Shown here: positions 9,180 to 17,952 of the stretch, piece after piece
Layout: each line of letters opens with the position of its first letter
Numbering within the stretch: the first letter of the stretch is position 1
Assembly (NCBI RefSeq): GCF_022814725.1
Contig: NZ_CP093442.1
Span: 1 to 64,000 of the forward strand
DNA: 64,000 nt
Source: Bdellovibrio reynosensis
GTDB lineage: Bacteria; Bdellovibrionota; Bdellovibrionia; Bdellovibrionales; Bdellovibrionaceae
Direction: 5' to 3'
Translations under genes and position numbers: made by a program
Notes under the pieces: model-generated
What the model was told of the DNA's origin: nothing
The model's input: the letters and a program-made list of their open reading frames with translations, nothing else
Databases searched by the model: none

Positions 9180-10088
9180 ATGGTGGCATACTTATTCCCC
9201 GGTCTAAATGCTCTTTTAAGAAGGACTGATCGCCACCGTTTCACCCACCTTCCGGAAGTTCAAAGTTATTTTTCAAGAGCTGAGAAAGTGATTTTAGAAC
9301 GCTTCGGTCAGAAAATTTCTTTTACTGAATTCCTTGAGCTTCCCACGGAACAAGTTTACTCCCTGAAAAATATCAGCATCGCTGCCGTAGCCATATGCTG
9401 CATCCAAGTCGGTGTTGCGGAAAAGCTGCGCGAGAAAATGGGCGATCCACATTGGGTCATGGGGTGTTCTCTTGGAGATCTAGCCCGAGCGGTTTTTGTG
9501 GGCTGTTATACTTTTGAAGATTTAGTTTACAATCATCTTCGCTTTACTGGTCATATTGACGGTATAGATTCCATTGGAAGAAACATAGGGGTGCTAGCAC
9601 CGCACTTAGCTCCGTTTGAATTTAACGATTATCAGTGGTTTGAAGATCAAGGGGTGGATGTTTCTATTCTGACTCCACGTTTTTTAAATATCAGTGGCAG
9701 ATTTGACGACCTGGCGAAGGTTGAAAAGCGCGCTGAAGACAAGAACTGGAACATCATTAATATTTTAAATTATCCCGTTCATTCCCGTTATATCCTACCT
9801 TATGTATTAGCGGTGAAGAGTGAATTTAATTTAGTTGAAACAAAAGCGCCGCGGATTCCTATTTTTTCTAGTGTCAGCGCCCGCGCGATTTCTGAAACTG
9901 AAATTATAAAAGAAGAGTTTTTACTTTGTATAACTCAAGCCGTTCAGTGGTCCAAAGCCATTCAGTCTTTAGTACATGATAAAGGTATTTCAAAATTCGT
10001 GAATATCGGTCCTTGTCGTAGTCTGACAGGGCTCATGCGAGATATTCCCGTCGAAGTTGAAACTGTTGAGGCTTATCAGTTGTTATAA
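9180..10088 (+). CDS. Stand-alone acyltransferase domain protein (FabD / PKS-AT family)
   Basis: 302 residues from the ATG that follows an AGGAGAG ribosome site. Acyltransferase hallmarks are visible: FPG near the N-terminus, the nucleophile elbow GCSLGD (normally GHSxGE), the His segment NYPVHSRYILP, and the C-terminal NIGPCRSLTGLM. The family transfers malonyl or other acyl groups from CoA to an acyl carrier protein. No carrier protein, ketosynthase or other fatty-acid gene is adjacent, so this is an orphan and unlikely to be the housekeeping FabD. The oxyanion-side residue after the Ser is Leu-Gly-Asp rather than Gly-Glu, so the substrate may differ. Confidence 0.7.
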   Translation: MVAYLFPGLNALLRRTDRHRFTHLPEVQSYFSRAEKVILERFGQKISFTEFLELPTEQVYSLKNISIAAVAICCIQVGVAEKLREKMGDPHWVMGCSLGDLARAVFVGCYTFEDLVYNHLRFTGHIDGIDSIGRNIGVLAPHLAPFEFNDYQWFEDQGVDVSILTPRFLNISGRFDDLAKVEKRAEDKNWNIINILNYPVHSRYILPYVLAVKSEFNLVETKAPRIPIFSSVSARAISETEIIKEEFLLCITQAVQWSKAIQSLVHDKGISKFVNIGPCRSLTGLMRDIPVEVETVEAYQLL

Positions 10089-10245
10089 AACGGCTTTCTA
10101 TCTTGGTTTTGCGTAAGACTGTGTCGTTCATAATTAAAACAATTTAAACAGGTTTGTCTTTCTCATTTCGTTCTCAATTTAATTTGCTCCTTCAACATGC
10201 GCGTTCCTAGGATGTCGTAGAAATAAAAATTAAACGGAGAGAAAA

Positions 10246-11556
10246 ATGAAAAATCAGTCTTCATTTAGAAAAAAGCTGCTTTATTTTTCAGGTATTCTAA
10301 TTTTAGGTCTTTCTGCAGCAGCTTTTACGATCGATTCCATCAACGAAAACAGTCATCAGCGTCTGTTTTCGCAAGGTCGCAAAATATTTCGTTATGACAC
10401 TTTCGGCAGTGAAGAATTCTGGGGCGGAAAGTTACGCCTACATGATGCTATCAAGGGCGAAAAAAATGGTGGGGTTGGTCCCGGTGTCAGTCCTGCGACA
10501 GCTTTGGCAGTGGGGCTGAAGGTTGATGTTGAAGAATTGTCCCGCGCCACTTTAAATGCCATCAAAGCTGGAAAAGTAGATCTTAACGATCCTAATTCAA
10601 CTCTTGTCTTATTAAAAGAAGATGCCGTGATTGGCGTAAAAGGTTTCTTCAGCAAAGAAGGAAATTTAACTTCTGTGGGAATTCAGTGCGCCCTTTGTCA
10701 CTCGACCGTGGATAATTCTTTGACGACGGGTATTGGCAGAAGATTAGACGGATGGGCCAATCGCGATTTAAACGTGGGTGCGGTTATTAATCTTTCTCCT
10801 GATTTAACAGTAGTTAATGATCTACTTGGTGTCAGTGATGAAACCACTAGAAAAGTGGTCTTAGCCTGGGGGCCAGGAAAATTTGATGCGATTCTTTTCT
10901 TAGACGGAAAAGGTTTTCGACCCGATGGAAAGACAGCGGCCACTTTGTTGCCTCCCGCGTTTGGCTTGGCAGGCGTTAACCTACACACCTACACAGGCTG
11001 GGGATCGGTTACGTACTGGAATGCCTTTGTCGCGAATTTAGAAATGCACGGGCAGGGTACTTTCTTCGATCCAAGACTTGATGATGCCCAGAAATTCCCG
11101 GTGGCTGCGCGGGCAAGATTGGGACACACTAAAGCGGCAAAAGATCTCATTACCAGCAAGCTTGCGGCTCTTCATCACTATCAACTTTCTTTACCTGCAC
11201 CAAAGCCGTCTAAACAAACCTATGACGAAATTGCTGCGGCACGGGGACAGAAACTATTTAATGAAAAAGCAAAGTGCGCGACTTGCCATGTGCCACCTCT
11301 TTACACCGAACCAGGATGGAATATGCATACGGCCGAAGCTATCGGTATTGATGACTTCCAAGCCAAACGTTCACCTGACGAACGTTATAGAACGACACCT
11401 TTAAAAGGACTATGGAGTCATCAAAAAGGAGGCTTTTATCACGATGGTCGTTTTGCTGATCTTAAAGCGGTAGTGGATCACTATAATGGACATCTAAAAC
11501 TCGGACTGTCTTCGGCAGAGTCGGAAGATATAGTTCAGTTTTTAAAATCTCTTTAA
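10246..11556 (+). CDS. Dihaem c-type cytochrome, cytochrome c peroxidase-like
   Basis: 436 residues, good GGAGAG ribosome site. An N-terminal hydrophobic segment (about 10-27) exports or anchors it. Two haem-c sites are seen: CALCH (about residue 148) and CATCH (about residue 345). The C-terminal part (RYRTTPLKGLW, GFYHDGRFADLKAVVDHY, LGLSSAESEDIVQFLKSL) matches the C-terminal haem domain of the bacterial CCP/MauG superfamily. The N-terminal domain is less typical, so peroxidase activity is not certain; it may only transfer electrons. It would act in the periplasm. No obvious electron-donor gene is next to it. Confidence 0.8.
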   Translation: MKNQSSFRKKLLYFSGILILGLSAAAFTIDSINENSHQRLFSQGRKIFRYDTFGSEEFWGGKLRLHDAIKGEKNGGVGPGVSPATALAVGLKVDVEELSRATLNAIKAGKVDLNDPNSTLVLLKEDAVIGVKGFFSKEGNLTSVGIQCALCHSTVDNSLTTGIGRRLDGWANRDLNVGAVINLSPDLTVVNDLLGVSDETTRKVVLAWGPGKFDAILFLDGKGFRPDGKTAATLLPPAFGLAGVNLHTYTGWGSVTYWNAFVANLEMHGQGTFFDPRLDDAQKFPVAARARLGHTKAAKDLITSKLAALHHYQLSLPAPKPSKQTYDEIAAARGQKLFNEKAKCATCHVPPLYTEPGWNMHTAEAIGIDDFQAKRSPDERYRTTPLKGLWSHQKGGFYHDGRFADLKAVVDHYNGHLKLGLSSAESEDIVQFLKSL

Positions 11557-11623
11557 TTATTTCTTTGCGGCGCTACTGACCATCAGCATATTCTTTATCC
11601 AGAACTTCAAGGATGGAGAGCGT

Positions 11624-11920
11624 ATGAAGGTGGTCGGTTTTATTTTTGCCTTGGGCCTAGTGATATCAACAGGATGTGGTCTAAAGGTTGTGAACCCTAA
11701 TGACAAAAATCCGAATGAGGGAGCCTTGGCTTTGGATCTTAGCGAAGGAAAAGTGAGCCTAGTTGCTACCTATACCTGCAAGCTTGAATCCATGGGAAAT
11801 CGCTTTTCTGCCATGGGAAAAACAGAAGCTGAGGCCCGTGATGCGGTCTTAGATAAGTGCCGCAGTCGAACTTTGGTTTCGATCTGCGAGCCTGAAAAAA
11901 CCAAGTGTGTGAAGAACTAA
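11624..11920 (+). CDS. Small lipoprotein of unknown function
   Basis: 98 residues with a type II signal peptide ending in STGC, so probably lipid-anchored. The rest has five further Cys in pairs (YTCKLES, LDKCRS, SICEPEKTKC), which suggests disulphides. The ATG is preceded by GGATGGAGAG. It follows the dihaem cytochrome by 67 nt on the same strand and may share its message. The family is not recognised. Confidence 0.6.
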   Translation: MKVVGFIFALGLVISTGCGLKVVNPNDKNPNEGALALDLSEGKVSLVATYTCKLESMGNRFSAMGKTEAEARDAVLDKCRSRTLVSICEPEKTKCVKN

Positions 11921-12059
11921 TTTTTCTTTAAAAAGGTGGATTTTTTCGTCCGCTTTCCAAGATTCAAATCCCAATAACTTGGATTTCAGTGGTCGATAAG
12001 ACTTTAAATCCAATATAGTGGTTTTAAATTGAGCACCGGTACTGCATTAGCTCTAAGCC

Positions 12060-13145
12060 ATGCAAAACCTAAAAAATAGAATTCACAAGTACTTTAAAAA
12101 ATCCTCAGCCAAGAAATCCCATCCGATCACCCGATTATTTGTCGCTACATCATTCTTATGGGTGGCTGGCCAGATGTTTTCCTTCGATAATCGTGTTGAT
12201 ACAGTTTCCGCTAACATCCTTGCTTCGCGAATTGCTGATACCTGGAAAGACCTTAAAGCAAAAAATCTGATCAGTGGAAGCATCCTCATCCAACAGGGTT
12301 CACAGGTTCTTTATTCAGATGGATCCCTAACAAAGCATTATCCGATTGCCAGTATTTCAAAGTCTTTTGTTGGCATGATGTACTATGAACAAGCCAAACG
12401 GAAAAATCTAAGTTTGCAAACGCCAGTATGCCATTGGCTAAAAAATTTCTGTGTTGGGAAACTTCAACAGATCACATTACAACACCTTTTAGATCATAAA
12501 GGTGGCTTCGGTCGTGACTTAGGTATTTTAAGTTTCTTAAAGCGAACTTTTAACGATGACTGGCAACTTCAAGACATCGACACATTAGTTCTTGCTGACA
12601 CTGATTTATTAAGATCGCCAGGTGAAACGTTCGATTATTCAAACTTTGGTTTTTTAGTTCTTTCAAGAATTCTTGAAATTCATAGCGGAAGAAGGTTTTC
12701 TGAGCTAGTGGCAGAACTAGCGAGTAAAACAAATATGACTTCAACATCGGCGATTTCAAAGCAAGATAGTTTTCCGGTGAAGGGTTTAATTCCCTACATG
12801 GATATATCAGGTAATATGGATTCAAAAAGATCTTTGCATATCCTTGCTGGCACTGGAGGAATCCAATCAACGGCCTATGATCTAATAAAGTGGTTAGAGT
12901 ACGCTCAAGAAAGTGGAATCATCGAAAAGCTTGATAAGTCCAAGCTGTTTTATACCCACGGGTGGGTCAAGACTGAATCTCAGTCCTATAAAGGATACTG
13001 GCATAATGGCTCGACTCCAGGCTTCTATTCTTTAGTCGCTCATGTGCCGCAATCAGATCTTAAAGTTGTCATCCTTATGGATAGCTATAAATTTATTAAA
13101 CAATGGGCAGAAAAGACGGAAGTGTTTGAACAATACTTTTACTAA
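12060..13145 (+). CDS. Serine hydrolase of the class C beta-lactamase / penicillin-binding family
   Basis: 361 residues. A membrane or signal segment lies near residues 25-40. The catalytic motifs of the family are present in order: SISK (SxxK) in IASISKSFVGM (about residue 97), YSN (YxN) in FDYSNFGFL (about 197), and HNGSTPGF replacing the KTG/HxG box (about 319). Such proteins act as esterases, D,D-peptidases or D-aminopeptidases in the periplasm; a true antibiotic-degrading role is unlikely without closer similarity. No strong ribosome site is visible before the ATG. Confidence 0.8.
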   Translation: MQNLKNRIHKYFKKSSAKKSHPITRLFVATSFLWVAGQMFSFDNRVDTVSANILASRIADTWKDLKAKNLISGSILIQQGSQVLYSDGSLTKHYPIASISKSFVGMMYYEQAKRKNLSLQTPVCHWLKNFCVGKLQQITLQHLLDHKGGFGRDLGILSFLKRTFNDDWQLQDIDTLVLADTDLLRSPGETFDYSNFGFLVLSRILEIHSGRRFSELVAELASKTNMTSTSAISKQDSFPVKGLIPYMDISGNMDSKRSLHILAGTGGIQSTAYDLIKWLEYAQESGIIEKLDKSKLFYTHGWVKTESQSYKGYWHNGSTPGFYSLVAHVPQSDLKVVILMDSYKFIKQWAEKTEVFEQYFY

Positions 13146-13150
13146 CAGCT

Positions 13151-13861
13151 TTAGGGACTTTTATTCAGATTATCTTTAATCAAAGGATATTGACTAAGAT
13201 TTCCGGTAAGCTGTTTTTTTAAAGCAGCTTCAATCTTCGGAAGATCGCTGCGATAGGATTTTTTCAAGGACACATAAACAGGTATTTCCAAAACTGGTTT
13301 CATGTGCATGACGATATTCTTTTGTGCGTCGGGAATGGCCTCTACGGAAGACATTCCAACCTCTTTTAAAGCAATACAGTAGTCAGCAGTTTTATCTAGT
13401 ACCATTTGAATGCATTGGTAAGGGGAGTGTGCTTCGCTAAATTTTAACTTTTGTTTTTTTGCGAACTGAACCACCCGTCGATTATTGTGTAAGATAACGC
13501 CGCGATAAAGATTCAGCTTACTGTCATCGACGGGATTTCTTCGGGTGTAGAAAATATGGGCTTGGGTTGTGGCCACTGGGAAACTTGTTGAGATGACATT
13601 TTCTCTGCCAGATCCTTCTGCCATATCGTCGTAGGCGATGGAGTCAACTTCCCCGGAAACTAGCATTTCAAAAGATGACTTAATGGCCACTGGCTTTGGC
13701 ACTAAGGTGTATCCCGCTTCTTTGAAAGCCGTTTTGTATAACAGTGCATATTCAAGCAAAGCCTTATTGCGATCAAATTTATAAGGATAACCCATAGTGA
13801 TCTCAGGCTGCGCCTGACTGACAAATGGAAATAAGAGAAAGAGCATCACTAAGGTTTTCAT
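13151..13861 (-). CDS. Periplasmic solute-binding protein, family 3-like
   Basis: 236 residues with signal peptide (MKTLVMLFLLFPFVSQAQP). The pattern EITMGYPYKFDRNKALLEYALLYKTAFKEAGY, then LVSGEVDSIAYDDMAEGS, then a second-lobe segment (YRGVILHNNR, DKTADYCIALKEVGMSS) is that of bacterial extracellular solute-binding proteins of family 3, which bind amino acids and similar small molecules. No ABC permease or ATPase is nearby; orphan members in this lineage often act as sensors or have unknown ligands. It converges on the serine hydrolase gene with a 5-nt gap. Confidence 0.65.
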   Translation of the reverse strand: MKTLVMLFLLFPFVSQAQPEITMGYPYKFDRNKALLEYALLYKTAFKEAGYTLVPKPVAIKSSFEMLVSGEVDSIAYDDMAEGSGRENVISTSFPVATTQAHIFYTRRNPVDDSKLNLYRGVILHNNRRVVQFAKKQKLKFSEAHSPYQCIQMVLDKTADYCIALKEVGMSSVEAIPDAQKNIVMHMKPVLEIPVYVSLKKSYRSDLPKIEAALKKQLTGNLSQYPLIKDNLNKSP

Positions 13862-14059
13862 TTGCTTAGAATAATAAACAACAACTTCGGCAGCAAATTA
13901 CAGACGGTTAAACCGAAAATACTTTAAAAAAAATTAGATCACAGTCTAGCGTAATATTTAAATTTCTCTGGTTTTCTGATGGGGAAATCAAACAGGAGCG
14001 ACACAAGTTGCAAACAGACGGACTGCTGCTACTAAAGGCGTCGCACCTTCGACTAAGAA

Positions 14060-14515
14060 TTATTTATTCGTGCGCGGATCATCTGCAGGATTGACGTAAG
14101 TAATTCCCCAAGGGCCGACGCCGTTTAACTGAACAACAGCCTCTTTTTCACTTTTTGCAAAGTGCTGAGTGCCCACCTTCATCACCGCAAAACTACCCGC
14201 AGGAAGATTCATTGGCTTTGCTTTCGCATCTGCTCCTAATCCCATTAATAGAGTTCCAGAAATAACAGTTACAACTTCATCTTTTGGATGAGTATGCGGA
14301 GGAATTAAATAATTAGCTGGAAATTTAATTCTCATCGCAAATGGACCCTCTTTAGACGGGTCACCGTAAATCACAGCTGTCTTGGCACCCTTGGGTAGGG
14401 ATGTTGGAGCATCCATCCATTTTACTTCTTCTGACTTCATCATGATGTGGTCCGCAGAGTCTGCGGCGAGTGATGGTTGCGGAACTAGAGATAGTGCTAA
14501 TAATAATTGAATCAT
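14060..14515 (-). CDS. Exported cupin-domain protein
   Basis: 151 residues, AGGAG ribosome site 6 nt before the ATG and a short signal peptide ending in LAAD. The cupin barrel motif 1 is seen as PPHTHPKDEVVTVISG, with two His and one Glu as metal ligands, and motif 2 as PAGSFAVMKVGTQHFA. Such small cupins bind a divalent metal and may be oxygenases, isomerases or merely binding proteins; the substrate is not known. It lies downstream of the haemoglobin/DUF488 pair on the same strand, with a 73-nt gap. Confidence 0.78.
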   Translation of the reverse strand: MIQLLLALSLVPQPSLAADSADHIMMKSEEVKWMDAPTSLPKGAKTAVIYGDPSKEGPFAMRIKFPANYLIPPHTHPKDEVVTVISGTLLMGLGADAKAKPMNLPAGSFAVMKVGTQHFAKSEKEAVVQLNGVGPWGITYVNPADDPRTNK

Positions 14516-14588
14516 GGCTTAACTCCTTTTGTGTGAAGATATGCAAAAGAAGTCAGGACCTTAAATAAAAATGTGTTAGAGTGTTAAA

Positions 14589-15023
14589 CTACTTTTTATC
14601 TTTAAGTGCGGCAAATTCTTCTTTTAAAAGATCGTTGCGGATTGAAAGGCTTTCACCCATTCTTTCTGCAATCATCTTCCAAAGCTTTGCTTGATCTGGC
14701 TTTAAGTGGGTTGCAAGAGTTTCGCCAAAAATCTCTAGCCAGCGGGTTAGCAGCTCGCGATTAAATCCTGCATAGAAGTGTTTTGCTACGGGGTTGTAAT
14801 CGTTAAAAAGATATATCCTTCCCCCAAAACGAGCCCACCAAAAGTGGGTAAGTCTTTCGATATGCTCGGGCCAATCGTGAACAGATTGAAAGGGCACCTT
14901 TAAAGCGGGGTCATTTTGAATTCGCGTATAAAAATCATCAACCACGTCAAAGATATCTTTATGTGAAAAAGAAATGCCGTTAACAATAATTGCTTCGTCG
15001 TCTTGCGGTTTTCCTTGGGTCAT
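14589..15023 (-). CDS. Truncated haemoglobin, group III
   Basis: 144 residues. The 2-on-2 globin pattern of group III is visible: VVDDFYTRIQNDPALKVPF, then FWWARFGGR, a probable proximal His in VAKHFYAGF, and LLTRWLEIFGETL. Group III proteins bind oxygen or nitric oxide in the cytoplasm and are linked with microaerobic respiration and nitrosative-stress responses. The start overlaps the stop of the DUF488 gene by 4 nt, showing translational coupling. Confidence 0.85.
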   Translation of the reverse strand: MTQGKPQDDEAIIVNGISFSHKDIFDVVDDFYTRIQNDPALKVPFQSVHDWPEHIERLTHFWWARFGGRIYLFNDYNPVAKHFYAGFNRELLTRWLEIFGETLATHLKPDQAKLWKMIAERMGESLSIRNDLLKEEFAALKDKK

Positions 15024-15559
15024 GAACTATTCTCCGGATAAGTAATCTTACCAGCCCTGACCCGCGCAAAGGAAGTCAGTTTATGGGGACGATGCGACGT
15101 CTTCGTGAATATTTCTTCAGAGGAAATTTTTTTAACTATAAGGGCGTCAGAGATCAGGGAACGGTGACATCTCCATGGCACCGCTTCAGAACACATGATA
15201 ACTAACCTTTTGCGCTTGGATTTATTGATCAGTCTTACAAGATTTTTCTGAAATTCTTCAGTTTGCATATAGTCGGCATAGCCGCGAAACGAAGTGTTTC
15301 TCCAGGCTTTGTTTTTTGAATCTTTTTTTGGATGACGAAGTCCTCCCAGTCCTTTCATCTGTACGTACTCGATGCCAGCCTTTTCTAGGGATCTTGATAT
15401 TTTCGTTTCGCCAAATTGCGGGTTATGACGAGATTTCGGAATAGTGCGAACGTCGATAAGAAGTTTTAACTTATAGGCTTGAAGCATTTCGATAAATTCT
15501 TTTATCGAGCGATTGGAATGGCCCACAGTAAAGATGCGCACAGGTTTTTGAGTTTTCAT
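15020..15559 (-). CDS. DUF488 family protein
   Basis: 179 residues with the DUF488 signature: FTVGHSNRSIKEFIEML at the N-terminus, LIDVRTIPKSRHNPQF, LGGLR, FRGYADYM and the conserved CSEAVPWRCHRSLI box, whose Cys, Arg and His are invariant in the family. The biochemical function is unknown. It is the first gene of a two-gene operon with the truncated haemoglobin, which suggests a redox or gas-related role by association only. Confidence 0.85.
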   Translation of the reverse strand: MKTQKPVRIFTVGHSNRSIKEFIEMLQAYKLKLLIDVRTIPKSRHNPQFGETKISRSLEKAGIEYVQMKGLGGLRHPKKDSKNKAWRNTSFRGYADYMQTEEFQKNLVRLINKSKRKRLVIMCSEAVPWRCHRSLISDALIVKKISSEEIFTKTSHRPHKLTSFARVRAGKITYPENSS

Positions 15560-15764
15560 AAACTTGAAGTTCCCATGGGTGGACGCTTTAAAAAACTAGA
15601 GGTGCAGAAGTACATTACGAGTGAAGAATCAATGTTCCGCCATCTTCTGCGGAATCAAGCTTCTCTCTCTTAAATGTCTGTCACACTACATTCCTTTGTT
15701 GTGCGAACGAATTTCCTCGGTATAAATCGCGTCCTTCACTAAAAAAACAAAAAGGGAGAAATTT

Positions 15765-16313
15765 ATGAAACTTAATTTATCAAAAAAAGCAGCGATGCTT
15801 TCATTAGCTAGCTTACTTGCAGCAGCTCCTGCGCCAGCGGTTGTGTGTTTAGCTCCGCATCCAGTGTGTGGTGTAGTGATCATCGGTGGTTTGGTTGTAT
15901 CTATCATTGCTGCGCGCGATGCTGCAAAAAAAGGTAATAACCTTGATCCTATCGCCGTCGAGCAAAACCAAGCAAAACTTCGCACAATCTCTAAAAAACT
16001 TGAAGGTACAAATTACGCTTTAAGAATGAAAGAGCATGCAAATTACTCTCAAGGCTATAGCGCAGTTGTTAGTCGCTACCAAAAAGGCAAAATCTATGGT
16101 CGCTTAAGTCTAACCAGCCTGATGAAGTTCAGTCCACAATTATTTGCCGATTTAGATAAAATGGAAGAAATGTTGGCTTATGAGTACGGTAAAGAAGTAA
16201 CCACTCAAGTATACGGAACGAAGTACAACACAGATGGTTCTATTAACTGGAAACGTTATAGCCTTTTAGCGCAAGATTCTTTAGCTATTTATTCTAATTC
16301 CTGGAAAGACTAA
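15765..16313 (+). CDS. Small exported protein of unknown function
   Basis: 182 residues with a signal peptide (residues 1-26, ending APAPA), then a short hydrophobic segment (VIIGGLVVSIIAA) after CLAPHPVCG. The remainder is polar and helical, with many Tyr and Lys. A GGGAGAA ribosome site precedes the ATG, and a strong terminator follows, so it is a single-gene unit. Family not recognised. Confidence 0.6.
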   Translation: MKLNLSKKAAMLSLASLLAAAPAPAVVCLAPHPVCGVVIIGGLVVSIIAARDAAKKGNNLDPIAVEQNQAKLRTISKKLEGTNYALRMKEHANYSQGYSAVVSRYQKGKIYGRLSLTSLMKFSPQLFADLDKMEEMLAYEYGKEVTTQVYGTKYNTDGSINWKRYSLLAQDSLAIYSNSWKD

Positions 16314-16322
16314 TTCATTATT

Positions 16323-16354
16323 AAAGATGCGGTGAGAGCCGCATCTTTATTTTT
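16323..16354 (+). terminator. Rho-independent terminator
   Basis: Perfect 10-bp stem AAAGATGCGG / CCGCATCTTT with a 6-nt loop, followed by a T-rich run. It ends the small exported protein gene and may also serve the minus-strand regulator. Confidence 0.9.
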
Positions 16355-16360
16355 ATAGTA

Positions 16361-16618
16361 TCAAGAGATGTACTTAGTAATCTCTTTCAGTTCTGATAAG
16401 TCCACGTGATTGCCATCCAGGCAATGTTCTATATGATCGTGGATGTAGGTCGCCTTAGCCGCGATAATTGCATTAGAAACAGCGTGCAGCTGCCTTGCCA
16501 CATCTACGCATTCTTGTCCGTCTTCAAGCATTTGAATAACCTTCTCAAGGTGCCCTTTGGCCCTTTTCAGTCTTTTTGATACTTCGTCATGACTTGTGTG
16601 TTGATTTTTATGGCTCAT
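16361..16618 (-). CDS. Metal-sensing repressor of the CsoR/RcnR/FrmR family
   Basis: 85 residues from the MSHKNQH start. The family forms all-helical tetramers that leave DNA when metal or formaldehyde binds. The sensing residues are Cys37, His62 and Cys66, with the 25- and 4-residue spacing of copper CsoR and nickel InrS; RcnR would have His at the last place. Extra His at positions 3, 7, 10 and 23 could serve as N-terminal ligands as in nickel/cobalt sensors, so the metal is uncertain. It is divergent from the ferroportin gene, and a palindrome sits between the two starts. An upstream in-frame ATG at 16657 would place the palindrome inside the coding region and is less likely. Confidence 0.85.
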   Translation of the reverse strand: MSHKNQHTSHDEVSKRLKRAKGHLEKVIQMLEDGQECVDVARQLHAVSNAIIAAKATYIHDHIEHCLDGNHVDLSELKEITKYIS

Positions 16619-16629
16619 AGATTTATACG

Positions 16630-16648
16630 TATCCCCTCCCTGGGGATA
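16630..16648. promoter_or_regulatory. Probable CsoR/RcnR-type operator
   Basis: Perfect 7-bp inverted repeat TATCCCC-N5-GGGGATA between the divergent regulator and ferroportin starts. G/C-tract inverted repeats flanked by AT pairs are typical operators of this regulator family. Its location allows control of both genes. Confidence 0.65.
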
Positions 16649-16662
16649 GGATGTCAATTAGT

Positions 16663-17952
16663 ATGAATGGTTTTTTTAACGTAGAGAAAAGATTGCTTCT
16701 TGGAAGATTGTTAACTCGTTCCGGCGATCAGGCCTGGGATTTTGTGATTCCTTTTGCCTTGTTGCATGTCTTTCCGGGGCGCCTTCAGATTGCGGCCTTC
16801 TATTATCTCATTGTTAAAATCGGAACTTTCTTTTTAACGACCTCTGCCGGCAAGTGGATAGATGCGAACCAAAGAATTCGAGTCGTCAGTGCAGGGGTTT
16901 GGCTGCAGTTTATTGCCGTTCTAGGTGGGATCTTTAGTTTTTACTATTTAGATAAAATCGTCCATCAGGGACTTGGCTTTTCGGATGCTCAAGTATTGTC
17001 AGTGTTTGCCGTTCTAAGCTTATTTGGAATTCTTGCTTCTATCGGTTCGGTTATTACAGATATCTCCGTGGGGAACGATCTAGCTCCGTCACTAGTTCCT
17101 ATTGATCGTCTGACATGGTTTAATAGCTGGTTACGCAGAATTGATCTGGGCACTGAAGTGGGGGCACCCATCATTGCTGGGCTTATTTATTCTTTAGAAT
17201 CAGCCTCGGTTCATTTATTAGGGTTAGCCCTGATTGCGCTTTGGAATCTGGCATCGTTTGTTCCAGAGTTTCTGCTTTTAAGAAACGTCGTTAATAGTTC
17301 TAAAGTTTTAAAAGAAGTAAAAAGCAGCACCGAAAGTTGGAAAGACCTTGTTCAAGTTGATTTGAAAAAAGCAGTGAGCAATCCCATCTTTTTCTTAATC
17401 TTCAGTTATGCTCTTTTATGGCTGTCGGTCTTAAGTCCCCACGGAGTTTTATTAGCGGGTTACCTAAAAGATCAAATATCCTTACCAGAATCAGAGATTG
17501 GTTTGTTTCGTGGTTTGGGCGCCTTGTTTGGACTTATCTCAACCTTTAGCTTTCCGTTTTTAGTGAATAAGTGGGGATTAATAAAAAGCTCTAAGGCCCA
17601 TCTGGCTTTTCAGGGCGGGATGTTAGCAGTTGGGATTTTGGCATTCAGCTTTGATGATAGATTTGCCGTTTATGTGTTTTTAATCTGCATTCTTTTTTCA
17701 AGAATCGGGCTTTACGGATTTTCAAATGGCGAGTTTGAATTGCGCCAACGACTTATCCCCGAAGCTAAGCGGGGGGAGCTTAATTCCTTAAGTTATTTAA
17801 TGACGACGTTAGCAACTTTGGTGCTGTTCGTATTAGGAAGTCTTTTGCCTAACACCGAGGATTTTAAATACCTGGTGTATGGATCCTTTGTTGCTGTGCT
17901 GTTGGCTAATTTTGTATTCTTCAGATGGTCGAAGCACCACAGACAAAATTAG
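16663..17952 (+). CDS. Ferroportin-family divalent metal exporter
   Basis: About 429 residues, 11-12 TM helices. Similarity to SLC40/ferroportin is clear: SGDQAWDF in TM1 (eukaryotic GDRMW), GKWIDANQRIRV after TM2, and NSWLRRIDLGTEVGAP (eukaryotic TIRRIDQLTNILAP). Metal-site residues reported for the crystallised Bdellovibrio homologue appear kept: the Asp in GDQAW, the NLASF triad (Asn, Ser, Phe) and the His in SPHG. The family exports Fe2+, and bacterial members also bind Co2+ and Ni2+. The second ATG is chosen because it has an AGGA site upstream and gives numbering close to the studied protein; an ATG at 16651 is the alternative. Probably derepressed by excess metal through the adjacent operator. 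Confidence 0.85.
   Translation: MNGFFNVEKRLLLGRLLTRSGDQAWDFVIPFALLHVFPGRLQIAAFYYLIVKIGTFFLTTSAGKWIDANQRIRVVSAGVWLQFIAVLGGIFSFYYLDKIVHQGLGFSDAQVLSVFAVLSLFGILASIGSVITDISVGNDLAPSLVPIDRLTWFNSWLRRIDLGTEVGAPIIAGLIYSLESASVHLLGLALIALWNLASFVPEFLLLRNVVNSSKVLKEVKSSTESWKDLVQVDLKKAVSNPIFFLIFSYALLWLSVLSPHGVLLAGYLKDQISLPESEIGLFRGLGALFGLISTFSFPFLVNKWGLIKSSKAHLAFQGGMLAVGILAFSFDDRFAVYVFLICILFSRIGLYGFSNGEFELRQRLIPEAKRGELNSLSYLMTTLATLVLFVLGSLLPNTEDFKYLVYGSFVAVLLANFVFFRWSKHHRQN

Noticed and set aside
12550-12870. Antisense frame in the serine hydrolase gene
   Set aside because: Shadow of a well-supported gene, with unlikely composition.
12060-13145. Antibiotic-resistance beta-lactamase
   Set aside because: Motifs fit the broad serine hydrolase family; HNG in place of KTG is more like esterases and peptidases.
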